The position numbers were made by a program, and so were the translations under genes. The notes below the pieces were generated by a model that was not told the origin of the DNA, did not search any database, and saw only the letters and a program-made list of their open reading frames with translations. This document shows positions 1-9,846 of a stretch of 64,000 nucleotides of DNA, in pieces. Numbering within the stretch: position 1 is the stretch's first letter; every line of letters begins with the position of its first letter. The stretch covers positions 66,643,500-66,707,499 of the forward strand of contig NC_089581.1 in the NCBI RefSeq assembly GCF_019320115.1. The letters run 5' to 3'. This stretch comes from Miscanthus floridulus (Eukaryota; Streptophyta; Magnoliopsida; Poales; Poaceae).

Positions 1-150
1 CGAGTTCTGCATACGCTGAAGCCCGAACAAACTGCCTCAGGTATCCCCGTGGCAGGCTATCGGTGGTGAAACATCGACAAGTATATATATCCTACATACA
101 ACTAAAAAGACTAAAAGTAACACTATTTTTTGGTGCGACTTTTTTTGTTG

Positions 151-482
151 CTCCTCCCGTCCGGCCATGCAATACCCCGCGCGATAGAAAAAGATACTGT
201 CATCCCTACGATCCCGGCCTACTTTGAAGGAAATAAATCGATCACCTAGGGCCACATGCATGAAAGGAAACAATAATCATGCATGGAAGGAAATAATTGG
301 CAAAGATCAAGCAAGACTCCTCCCTTCCGGCCATGCGATACCCCGTGCGATAGAAAAAAAAACTGCCATCCCTACGATCCCCGTCTGCTTTGAAGGAAAC
401 AAATTGATTATCTGAGACCACATGCATGGAAGAAAATAATAATCGTGCATGGAAGGAAACAATTGGCAAAGATCAAGCAAGA
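151..482. repeat. Two-copy tandem duplication, 166-bp unit
   Basis: Two adjacent copies (151-316 and 317-482) start with ctcctccc-tccggccatgc and end with ggcaaagatcaagcaagac. They differ by scattered substitutions and small indels. The short ORFs on both strands here are by-products of the duplication and have no recognisable protein features. No function can be assigned. Confidence 0.85.
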
Positions 483-754
483 CGACTCAATGAGGTTGGC
501 CCTTAATTTTAGTGTTTCTAGCATGCAGACCTGAAATTAAAAAGTGGCTGCTCCTTGAGAACATCAGTGGTGTCAAATAAAAGATATGCAGGTTATATAT
601 GGTGAGACTGGAGAACCTTCTGTAATTTCCTAAATGAATATTCCCACCATTCAGGTCTATTCCCCTGCGTTTATTCGTGCTCCAATTAGCATATAATATG
701 AAAGTATTTTTGTGTTCATCACGACTTCCCGTTGACTACTCCCATTAGCATATA

Positions 755-976
755 CTTCCTCTGCCCTAAAATATAAGTCGTTATGGGATGTGTGTAGGTC
801 AAACTTTCTCAACTTTGACTAGGTTTGTAAAAAATACGTGCAACATTTAACAATCAATTGGTCGACTCCTGAGGCCACATGCATGTAAAAAATACCTGTA
901 TTATAATTGGTCGAAGTTAAAAAAAAGTTAGACTTCTCGGGAAGCGAGAATGAATTCTATTTTGGGACAAAGGGAG
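755..976. mobile_element. Stowaway-like MITE
   Basis: The ends are inverted (CTTCCTCTGCCCTAAAATA on the left, TTTTGGGACAAAGGGAG on the right) and are flanked by TA at 753-754 and 977-978. The ends and the TA target are typical of grass Stowaway MITEs of the Tc1/mariner superfamily. There is no coding capacity. The terminal repeats have several mismatches, so the copy is old. Confidence 0.7.
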
Positions 977-1379
977 TATATGAAAGCAGTGTTGAAAATA
1001 TTTTAACAATCAAGTTCGTCTCTGTCTGATTGGTAAGCTTAGACATCATAATGGTATAAAAAATGTCGACTCTCATGGACACCCTCATGGATCAGTGCAA
1101 AGCATCCCAATCCTACAGCATACACAAATGACAACCTTAAAGACCATCTTAGACGTTCTGACATTAGAGTATATACGTGCAGACACATAGGCATGGTGGT
1201 GCAAGTGAGCAGCCAGCAGGAGTCGAGAGTTAGGGGTGTTTGAATCCCAGGACTAAACTTTAGTCCCTGTCACATTGAATTTTTAGATATCAATTAGGAG
1301 GACTAAACATGAGCTAATTATAAAACTGATTACATAAGTTGTGGCTAATTCGCTTGCCAGCGCCGTGTACAGGATGGTA
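977..1379. other. Intergenic stretch, nothing recognised
   Basis: AT-rich sequence without a supported ORF, clear repeat ends or an RNA gene. Confidence 0.5.
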
Positions 1380-2024
1380 CGGAGATGTGGTGGAATTTAT
1401 TCGTGGATTTGTTGGCGCACGAAAGAAATGGATATCGGAAATCTCTTTCTACCGGTATAAAAATGATCTTAGCCGCATCACGGAAAGATCTACACAATAG
1501 AGTTTGTGAGCCTGCGGCGCCATGCTCTCTGTGACTGTGTAAATTTCACGAACTTAGCTTTTTGGATTAAATGTCACTTTAACGTCGGTCATATACTTTT
1601 ACAGTATTGTTATCTTATCTTGCGATCCGTGTGTTTTTAGTACAAAAGTTTAGTTATCACATAACAACGTAGGGCACAAACCTATTTATATATATACTCG
1701 AACATGTGTGTATATGATTATATGGAGATGCAGTGGAACTTATTTATGGATTTATTAGCGCATAAAAAAAATAGATATCGTAGAATTCTTTCTGTCGATA
1801 TAAAATATTATCTTAGTTGTATCACGAAAAAGTCTATACAGTAGAGTTTATGAGCCTGCGACGTCGCGCTCTTCGTGACTGTGTTAATTTCATGAACTTT
1901 GCTTTTTGAATTAAATGTCACTTTGACGTCGGTATTTAATTTAATAGTATTATTATCTTATCGTGTGATCCATGTGCTTTTAGTATAAAAGATTTAGTTG
2001 TTCCTTAGCAACGCACGAAGATAG
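1380..2024. repeat. Direct repeat of ~300 bp, two diverged copies
   Basis: Copy 1 (about 1380-1677) and copy 2 (about 1722-2024) share ordered blocks: ggagatg..gtggaa, atggatatcg, a stretch around gagcctgcg, and aaatgtcacttt-acgtcgg. By eye they are roughly 80% identical. Copy 2 ends in a ttagcaacgcacg-type sequence common at the ends of grass repeats. No coding potential was seen; it may be a duplicated MITE or LTR remnant. Confidence 0.65.
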
Positions 2025-2469
2025 ATATAGACACACACATCATGGCTGTTTTCGCAACCGCAGCAGAGTTCTTCTCACGTACGGTGGCGAGTTCGAACTC
2101 CTCTTTTTGTCCGTGCTTTGCTGCTTTCCCTCGCGAGGCCGGCCGTGTGCCGTGCCGTCATCTACATCTATAGACACCTAAAATTTTTTTAGAAAGACTA
2201 CAAAAGTTTTACCGGATTTTCATTAGATGAATAAAAAAAATACAACATTATTTACAGCAAAAATACACGAAACAAAAACAACTCAACAACTAAGGCACCC
2301 TGGCCAACTACTAAGGCACACAGACCCTCTTCAACACCAAAAAAAAAAGGCCATGCTGCGAACAAAGAAGGGAAAATCAACTCTCTAGTTAACAAAACTA
2401 AATCACGCAAACTGCTACTCCGCACTAACGATGGACCTTGTTGCCAAATGGTACTGTTGAATGTCCTCT

Positions 2470-4563
2470 TTACAAAGAAGAGCGACTTGTAACGGTTGTA
2501 GAGATTTTTGTTGGAAAAGTCCTTCTATTTCGTTCCTTCCAAACATTCCACCAAAAGTAGATCGTAATTTTATCTATATTTTTCCTTTGTCTTCTTTGAA
2601 ACTTGGCACGACATTCGCGCCGGTAATTGTGTAGTGATCCATTCATTCCCACGGAGTTGAGCACCGAAAGATTTAGCCATTTTTTTAAATATGCCCAAAC
2701 TTGCTTCGAAAAGGGGCAATCTTTACATAGGTGATTTGGTGTTTCTGGCCCGACCCCACATAGTTTGCAGATTAGGTCATGTGTCCAATTGTGCTTCAAT
2801 AAGTTGTTGGCGGTGAGTATCTTCTTGTGAAGGAGTGTCCAAGCAAAAAACCGGCGTCTAGGCTCTGCCCCGCTTTCCAAATTGACGTGAGTCTGAGTTT
2901 GCTAAATGAGCCTTCAAATTGGATTTGGTATGCACTCTTAGTCGTATACTCCCCATCATCCGTCCAACGCCATCGTATGGAATCATCATTATTTTCTTGT
3001 AGTGTAACTCCATGTACTTTTTCCCATAATATTACATACTCCCGGATTTCTTGTGTCGTTTGAATGGGAAGGATGTGTGAGATCCATCGATTATCTTGAA
3101 GTGCCATTTGGACTGATATTTTTTTCCTCGTTGCTTTTTGGAACAAAGACGGTGCAAGAGACTTTGCTGTCATCCAGTCTATCCATGATGATGTCCAAAA
3201 CCGTGCTGTCCTTCCATCCCCTACCGTCACCACCGTGGAAGCAGCAAACAGCTCACGGTCCCTGCTATCACAAGGTAACTCTAGTCGATTCCACGCACGA
3301 TCTTTGTGCTTCCATTGGAACCATAGCCATCTTAATCTTAGCGTCCTCGAAAATCGTTCTAGGTCTAAAATCCCACCAGTTCACTAGAGAGTGCCCACCA
3401 TAAACCTTGTCAGGAGTTTCGCCCCTCCACATAAAACTCCTTCGCAAACGATTGATCTTTTTATTAGCCATTTGTGTTCAGGAAAAGCTTTCATGTGATA
3501 GATGGGCTGTGATGAGAGGATTGTCTTAACTAAAGTTTCTCTGCCCAACGTGGATAGGAACCTTCCCTTCCAACCCGGCAATCTTGCCCCAATCTTGTCT
3601 ATCAAAGGTTGAACTTCGATTTTGCACAGGTTTCTAATATGTAAGGGAAGTCCAAGATACTTGCTAGGAAACTTGCATATTTTCCTGGAGAAATTCCGGA
3701 GATGATCAACGGCATTGTTATCCACTCGTATAGGAAAGATCTCTGTCTTAGAAATGTTTATTCTCAGCCCGAGCAATCACCAAAAAAATTTTAAATTTTG
3801 TGTAGCCGATCTAACTCCAAGGCTGATGGTTCCGCAAAGATAGCCACATCGTCGGCATAAAGTGAGCAACGCAGATTTGCTGCTTTTGGGAGGATCGCAT
3901 AAATAATCCTTTTTGAGCCCCGTTCTCGATGATGCGTTGAAGTGGATCAATAGCTAGTATGAACAACAGTGGGGAGAGGGGGTCTCCCTGTCTCAAACCA
4001 CGAGCATGCTTAATCCCTTGAGTTGGCTGTCCGTTAACTAGGATTTTCGAAGAAGCAGTTCCTAGTAAAGATGCAATCCAGTCTCGCCATTTTGTGCTGA
4101 AACCCAATGCCTCTAAGACCTCCAATAGAAAGTCTATCCTATGGAATCAAAGGCCTTTGAAATATCTAACTTGAAGAATAACGCCGGTTTCTTTTTTTTT
4201 TTTTTTTGGAGCAATTAACTGACTCTCTGTGCATATATGAAATTGTCATGTATACATCTTTTCTTAATGAATGCGTTTTGCGCACTGGACACTAGAGAGT
4301 TCATGTGAGCGGCGAGACGGTTTGCTAGGATTTTTGTGATGGTTTTTGTTACACCGTTGATCAGACTAATTGGTCTGTAGTCGGACACTTGAGAGGGCGC
4401 TTGGTTCTTTGGCAGTAGAACAATGTTTGCCTCATTTATGTAGTTTAAATTTGCAGTTTGGTGGGCATAGAAACTCATGATGGGCTGCACAATGTCCTCC
4501 TTAACAATTGTCCAACACTTCTTGTAGAACAACCCAATAAATCCGTTCGGTCCGGTGCTTTTT
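2470..4563 (-). pseudogene. LINE ORF2 reverse transcriptase and zf-RVT region, frameshifted
   Basis: Fragments in several minus-strand frames add up to a non-LTR reverse transcriptase. Near 4540-4563 is the family's KAPGPNGF motif. At 4215-4532 follow VLLPK, YRPISL and ANRL. At 3811-4125 is LRQGDPLSPLLF. The catalytic YADD is encoded at 3848-3859 but in a different frame from its upstream part, so there is a frameshift just before it. At 2470-2880 is the zf-RVT pattern with CKLCG, H and C ligands. Several frame changes make it non-functional. About 130 codons between endonuclease and reverse transcriptase appear lost at the transposon junction (estimated from family length). Confidence 0.85.
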
Positions 4564-5770
4564 CACTTGGCACGGCGACGTATATATGCCCTCAGTACTG
4601 CAGACCCTTTAGCCTTTAGGTATACTACGCGTAACGCGTCTACGCGAACGCTCGCCCGACGTCCAGGACCCTACGCGAACGGCCGAACGCCCACGCCGCC
4701 GAAGGGTGAATGTGAATCGCCGTCCGTGATCCGTCTCGCCGACAATGCACGTGCGGCACAGGCACTGCGGCTTCCATCCCGCTGTCCCGTGGTTGTCCGG
4801 TACAACGCCGCCGGGTAGGCCGTAGACGGGTACGGGACGCAGACGATGGAAAGCTGTCGATCTAGTTATTTTTCCCTTGATCGTTTTTTAATCTAAATTA
4901 ATTACTTCGGACTTCTAGTACTCGGTACTCATATAGTCGTGTTTTTCTTCTAATTTAGGTGTTAGAAACTTAGAATGTTACCTAAGAAACATTTGTCGGG
5001 GTCTCAGAAAAGAAAACGGAAAAGAGTAGAAGATCAATTTATTGAATCTCAAAAAGGTGCTATACATAAGTTTTTTTTTCAGCTCTCAAGTGTTGTGGAC
5101 TCATTTAGAGTAGAGTACTTCAATGTTATGATTGATACTGCAATTGCTTTATTGACTAATAGATTTGAGTAGATAAAAAAATTTGATAACGTTTATGGGT
5201 TCTTGTTCAACTCAAAAAATTTGAAATCTTTGGATGAAGCTGATCTTTGGCCGCGCTGCAAGAATTTTGTGGAAACATTTTCTCAAGATAACTCATCCGA
5301 TGTTGAGATCAATGATTTTTTTTCAGAATTAAAGGTGCTACAAGTGACTTTGTCAGATTCTTTGATGTCAGTGCTTGAGATTCTGGAGTTTGTTATAGCT
5401 GCAGATTGCTATCCAAATATTTCAGTTGCCTATCGAATCCTCTTAACTGTACCTGTGACTATAGCTTCAGCTAAAAGAAGTTTCTCATAATTGAAGTTAT
5501 TGAAGAACTATTTGAGATCAACTATGTCATAAAAAAGGTTAAATGGATTGGCTATGTGCACCATCGAGAGGGATATTTTGGACACTATTGATCTCAATAC
5601 CGTCCTTGATGATTTTGCATCAAGAAACATCCGAAGAACCATCTTTTTATGAGAAGCAGTGGATATTATGAAGTTCTATTCTTTCTTAAGGTAATCATAT
5701 TAGTTTTAGTCTACATTGTTCCTCGATAATTATCAAACATGTTAAATTAAAAAAATATCACTCAAAATCT
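4564..5770 (+). mobile_element. Internally deleted hAT transposon inserted in the LINE
   Basis: This block interrupts the LINE ORF2 and carries hAT transposase pieces on the opposite strand. Its left part (4570-4860) is GC-rich and non-coding. No convincing 8-bp target duplication or matching terminal repeats were found, and LINE sequence is missing across the junction, so the insertion was probably accompanied or followed by a deletion. Boundaries are good to about 20 bp. Confidence 0.6.
4975..5650 (+). pseudogene. hAT transposase remnant (start joined to the C-terminal dimerisation region)
   Basis: The first 35 codons (MLPKKHLSGSQKRKRK...) match the lysine-rich start of plant hAT transposases of the TTF-zinc-finger group. 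They run directly into a distal segment with a stop at about 5170. The 5203-5490 frame and its continuation to about 5650 contain the C-terminal hAT dimerisation block (YPNISVAYRILLTVPVT followed by AKRSFS), then stops and the ERD..DT segment. The zinc finger and catalytic RNase H-like core are absent. A full protein of this family is roughly 700-800 residues, so this is a deletion derivative. Confidence 0.8.
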
Positions 5771-6688
5771 TAGGGCAGGCACTGCACTGAACTGGGTACG
5801 TCTCCAATTCTTTAACGCCTTTGCAATCTGTAGTAGTTTGACATGTACCCGTAGTATCGCATCTTGTGTGTTAACTGGTTTGTTCCATGCCTCATGGACC
5901 GTATCAGCGAAACCTGGACAGTTGGTCCAGAAAGCCTCGAAACGGAACCCTCTGTAGAAGTCAAACACAACGTCTCCCTGCAGAAGTAGGGGGCAGTGAT
6001 CGGAGCCAATGGAAGCAAGAGCATGGAGATCAGTTCGCGGAAAGATGTCTAGCCATTCATTTGTTGCGAAAAGATGGTCGATTTTTGTCATTGTTGGTGC
6101 TTGCTGGTCGTTGGACCAGGTGTATTTCTTGCCCTTAAGTTCAAGTGGTGCCATTACCAGGTTGTCAATCGTCTGTTTGAATCTATTTATCATCGGAAGG
6201 TTTAGACGCCCGTTGTTTTTATCTTGCGCACGGTATATTAGGTTGAAGTCTCCTAGCTTTAGCCATGCAGGAAGCATTTGTTGTTTCAGGCCTGTGATCT
6301 CTTGCATGAAGAGGATCTTGTCTCCATCCGACTGAGATCCATACACTCCAGTAATTGACCATTCGCTATTTTCTGCCAACATTGTGAGTGTTGCTGATAT
6401 TGTATTTGTCGTCGTGTGAGGGTTGTGTAATCTGAAGAAGCGATCTGATGCTGCTAGCAAAATGCCGCCGGATGCTCCTACTGAAGGTAAGAAAACTGCA
6501 TTTGTGGCCATATCTGCTCCAACTGTGTCCAGTAGAAGGGAGTGCGTCCAGGTTACAATTTTGGTCTCCTGTAGGCAGACCACAGTGGCTCCCGAGAAGA
6601 TAATTTGGTTTCTGACACTGGTTCGCTTAGCTCCATCATTTAGACCTCGGACATTCCAACAAAGGATATTGCAGTCATTTACTGACAT
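5762..6688 (-). pseudogene. LINE ORF2 endonuclease domain (APE type)
   Basis: A continuous 308-codon frame begins a typical plant LINE ORF2. Visible catalytic motifs of the exonuclease-endonuclease-phosphatase fold are NWNVRG-like CWNVRGLND (residues 10-18), LQETK (about 40), GDFNL (about 145), YTW (about 190), IDHLF (about 205) and SDHCP (about 230). The domain itself looks intact and would nick target DNA to prime reverse transcription. The frame runs into the hAT insertion after about residue 300, so it is cut off from its reverse transcriptase. Confidence 0.88.
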
Positions 6689-6704
6689 TGTTCAAACAAT
6701 TCAA

Positions 6705-7337
6705 CTAGTGGATGCACGTATGCAGCGCTAATACACCGTCACCCCAAACGACTACTGACATCCAGCTGGGGGTGGCCGAAGGCAACAAAGCCAGCAGGCC
6801 AGTGCAGTTCCCCCCAAAGGTCCTGAACCGAAAGTTACAATCCAACCGCCGAAGGCTACGAGGCCAGCAGGCGTGAATCCAACTAAGCGTTCGAATTATG
6901 GGTGAGATCACCCAGTCATAAGTAAGATACAACGGCAATCTAGCCATAACTCCATCACATGGAGTGAAAAGCATCTTGGATCTTGATCAACTGACGTTGG
7001 AGGCCTCATCAGGCTTCCAGACCCGGCTGTGTTCCTCCCTCTTCTGGCCTGCGTTCTTCTTCTTCTGCTTGCCGGCAGCTTGCTCGATCACGACCTTGAT
7101 GGCCTCCGTTTTGTTCTTCTCAATGGGCCTCTCGAAGTGCTGCGCATAGAAATCAAAGTCAGGTTGTTGCAAAGTTTCAGTGATTGACTCTAAGAAAATA
7201 TCTTTTGCTAGATCCTGAGTGTGTGTAGCATCAGCGGTGGTCTGCACCATATTGTTAACTGTAACTGTGTCTACCTGAACAGGGTCCTGCTCATAGGTGT
7301 GCGCACTATCATTATCGTGTGCTGCCCCGCTCGTCAA
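6705..7337 (-). pseudogene. LINE ORF1-side remnant
   Basis: Two short minus-strand frames lie just upstream of the ORF2 start. The 116-codon frame at 6987-7337 is acidic at its start and lysine-rich near its end. Position suggests the tail of a gag-like ORF1. No CCHC knuckle is visible, so the assignment rests on position only. Confidence 0.4.
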
Positions 7338-7340
7338 AAT

Positions 7341-8559
7341 CTACGTACGGACTTTCACGTACGCCCTGCCCCGGCCGGCTCGACGTACTCCGCTACGCCC
7401 TGCTTGCATCTAGGCCGGTATAGCAGCTGATTACAACTCCAAATCATAGCACATATAGCGGCATATGGAAGGATAGGATGCACTTGTCGGGGGCCCAGAT
7501 TGGCATGAAGAAAATCAGAGAGAAATACATGGTCAGGTTCAAGACCATGGTGACCAGCGACACCCAGAACACGGCTTAGGTGGGGGCACTTAATGAGCTG
7601 AGTACACTTGTAATGCAACAACGCAACATAGCCAAAGCAATTGTAAAGACAGTTTATGATGTGCATGTATGCTCCCTGTCACAGAACATGCATGTTTGTT
7701 CTTGAATACAATATGAAGTGCTTGCCTTGATGAACGAGTGTTCCTCTTTGTGTTGACGTTAAAAAAAACTCTCTTACAGTGCACGGGCATAATAATTCTG
7801 GCAAAGTACTCCAAAATGAAACAATCCAACGAGGACTGTGGCCCAACGGACCAGGAAGCCCAACCAGCGCTACTATGGACCAGAACGGGTCGGCAGGTGG
7901 ATTCAGCCCATTTACCGCTGCGCCTGGCATTGCCTTCTCAACTCAAGGCTTCCTTTCTGATTCTGGACAATGTGATCGGCGAACGGCGGCCAACTGTGTA
8001 GGTCGAGGACTCCGAGATCCGAGGTACTCCTCCCCTTCATCACCTTAGACCTTACACATGCATCTGGCGTCAGTGTTTGACATGCATCATGCATTCAGGA
8101 GCAGCCGGCTAGCTACCTTCTGCGCGCGACTGCGACTGCAACCTACGACGCGGGCGGGTGGTGGCTGGCTTCAGTTCAGTGTCGCGGACGATCCAGTGCA
8201 CCTTGCACTTGCACGGCGGTGCTCCCACACGCCGTGAGACTGTGAGAGTCACAACTCACAACCGATCGAGTGATCCGTGGCCATGTGCAGTGTGCTCGAC
8301 TTCTTGCTTTCATTTGTAGACGTACTGCTTCGACGACCAAGGGAGAGGTGCATGCGTATTGTGCCTTGGAGGATTAATTTGTTCCATAGCTTATTGAGCA
8401 TTTGCTTTCCATGCATAATTTCAGTGGCTACAAAAACTTAGAACGAACGAACATCAACGCGATGCATTTTCTTTCCCTCTTGCAAAGCATGGCACAGAAG
8501 CAAAGTGCCTAATACATGTGTGCGCTTTATCTTATACATTACTATAGCTGATTTTTAGT
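7341..8559. other. Intergenic stretch with no supported gene
   Basis: Short overlapping ORFs occur on both strands. One minus-strand segment at about 7440-7575 would encode a strongly hydrophobic peptide, but it has no intact start, a stop after about 45 codons and no recognised family. It could be a membrane-protein fragment. The rest has mixed composition without terminal repeats. Confidence 0.4.
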
Positions 8560-8870
8560 GGTGTCTCATTTTTTTTCTCTAACCGCGGTTGCATAAAAAC
8601 GTCTCTAAAAATAGTTCTATTTACATGCCGCTTCTAATAAAAATTGATTTCTAGATGTGGTTGACATCTCAAATTGTCCTTATAAGTACGAAGTAGCCCT
8701 ATTTTTAGAGGCAGTCCACAACATCATCCCCACAGCCAAAGAAATACTATTTCTATAGGCAATTGGTGTTTTCAATCGCCCCTAAAACATCTAAAAATCA
8801 ATGTGGTCGGCGTAGGACCGACCTCTGAAAGTTTCCGTGTGCCGTTGAAAAAAACATCGAGACTGGCTAG
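8560..8870. repeat. Probable DNA-transposon remnant of unclear family
   Basis: Short variants of a cctctaaaaata / taaaaacgtctct-like motif recur in both orientations, for example at about 8600, 8700, 8780 and 8820. Sub-terminal repeats of this style occur in CACTA elements, but no CACTA terminus or 3-bp duplication was found, so the class is uncertain. Confidence 0.3.
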
Positions 8871-8972
8871 TTAAAAATTTAGCATGGGTCCCATATGAAT
8901 CTTATCTCTTCCCTTTCTCGCTCCTATGTCTTTTCCTTTTTCTCAACCTTATCTCTTTCACGTGTACATTTG

Positions 8973-9090
8973 GCCTGTTCGGCAGGACTGAAAAATACTG
9001 TTTCGGACGATTGTTGTGAGAGAAAAATACTGTTCTGGCAGGACGTGAACAGTGATTTCGTGAGTGGGCTGGCCAGCCAGCCGAACGAGC
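8973..9090. mobile_element. Short MITE-like element with inverted ends
   Basis: The left end ggcctgttcggcagg and right end ccagccagccgaacgagc are imperfect inverted repeats, with two internal copies of aaaatactgtt. The pattern is common in sorghum and sugarcane DNA. No exact 8-bp duplication was found. Confidence 0.45.
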
Positions 9091-9157
9091 TTATTGTTCC
9101 GTCCGGCTTCCCTCTCTGCGTCTCTCCCATCCATCCACTCCCTCTCTCCACAAGCGT

Positions 9158-9300
9158 GCCATAGTGGTGGTGCTGGTATGTACAAGCATAGTGTAGCAGC
9201 AATGCGGTGTGACTGCCGCGAGGGGGTGTGTGTGGCAACAACACCAATGTGGTGGTGCTGGTATGTACAAACATAGTGTAGCAACACAGTGGTGCAGGTG
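9158..9300. repeat. Two-copy local repeat rich in GTGGTGGTGCTGG
   Basis: The block gtggtggtgctggtatgta followed by caa-catagtgtagcaa occurs at about 9164-9202 and 9249-9287, and the first 13 bases occur again at about 9300. ORFs over it in several frames are repeat artefacts. Confidence 0.7.
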
Positions 9301-9428
9301 TGGTGGTGCTGGCATGGGTAGGGCTGGATAACAAACCAGCTCAGCTCGTTATGGCTCGGCTTGTTGGGATAAAGATATGACTCGGCTCAGCTTGTTAAGT
9401 AAACAAACTAAAACTCTAGCTCGGCTCG

Positions 9429-9827
9429 TGTGGGGGATATACCCCCGGGTACCACAAGATGGTACATGGGCCGCACCATCCGAGGTGGCCCGGCCCGTAA
9501 GATCAAGGCGTGCACATCAAGATTACAAGTTGTACTAGATATTGTAATAGTACCAAATAGGATACTTTACTTGTAACCCTCCTCCTCCAGAGTATATAAG
9601 GAGAGGCATGGGTCCCCCTCAGGGACAGATCATACAGTATACATCTCAATACAATACACCAAAGACACAGGACGTAGGGTATTACGTCGACCAGACGGCC
9701 CGAACCTGTCTAAATCGTTGTCTCTGCGCCTTGTGTCACCATCTGGTTCCTGATTACACGCATCCTACCGATAATCTACCACCACGGGCACCCCCCTCGG
9801 TGGACTGCCGACCATATTTCGTCGACA
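9429..9827 (+). repeat. 5' LTR of the LARD-like element
   Basis: Starts TGTGGGGG and ends CGACA. It contains a palindromic start (GGGGGATATACCCCC), a TATA-like sequence at 9594-9600 and probable transcript start signals downstream. It matches 13517-13913 almost exactly. Confidence 0.93.
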
Positions 9828-9828
9828 G

Positions 9829-9846
9829 TGGCGCGCCAGGTAGGGG
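9829..9846 (+). promoter_or_regulatory. Primer-binding site of the LARD-like element
   Basis: TGGCGCGCCAGGTAGGGG begins one base after the 5' LTR, where a tRNA 3' end pairs to start minus-strand synthesis. The leading TGG matches the CCA tail of tRNAs. I do not assign the tRNA. Confidence 0.6.

Larger units (their letters stand above)
2025..7340 (-). mobile_element. Decayed LINE retrotransposon, minus strand, split by a hAT insertion
   Basis: Read on the minus strand from about 7340 down to about 2100, the order is an ORF1-side remnant (about 6700-7337), ORF2 endonuclease (5762-6688), an insertion (about 4565-5770), reverse transcriptase (about 3385-4565), and the zinc-binding C-terminal region (2470-3233). 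This is the standard order of a plant L1-type LINE. The 3' end lies towards 2160-2200 where a T-rich run (A-rich on the minus strand) is seen. The outer limits are approximate because no target duplication was found. Confidence 0.8.

Noticed and set aside
4555..4818. 87-codon GC-rich plus-strand ORF
   Set aside because: It overlaps the LINE/hAT junction and has no family feature; probably composition.
7355..7666. Hydrophobic minus-strand ORF as a membrane-protein gene
   Set aside because: Too short, a different frame is hydrophobic, and it is interrupted by a stop; no family match.
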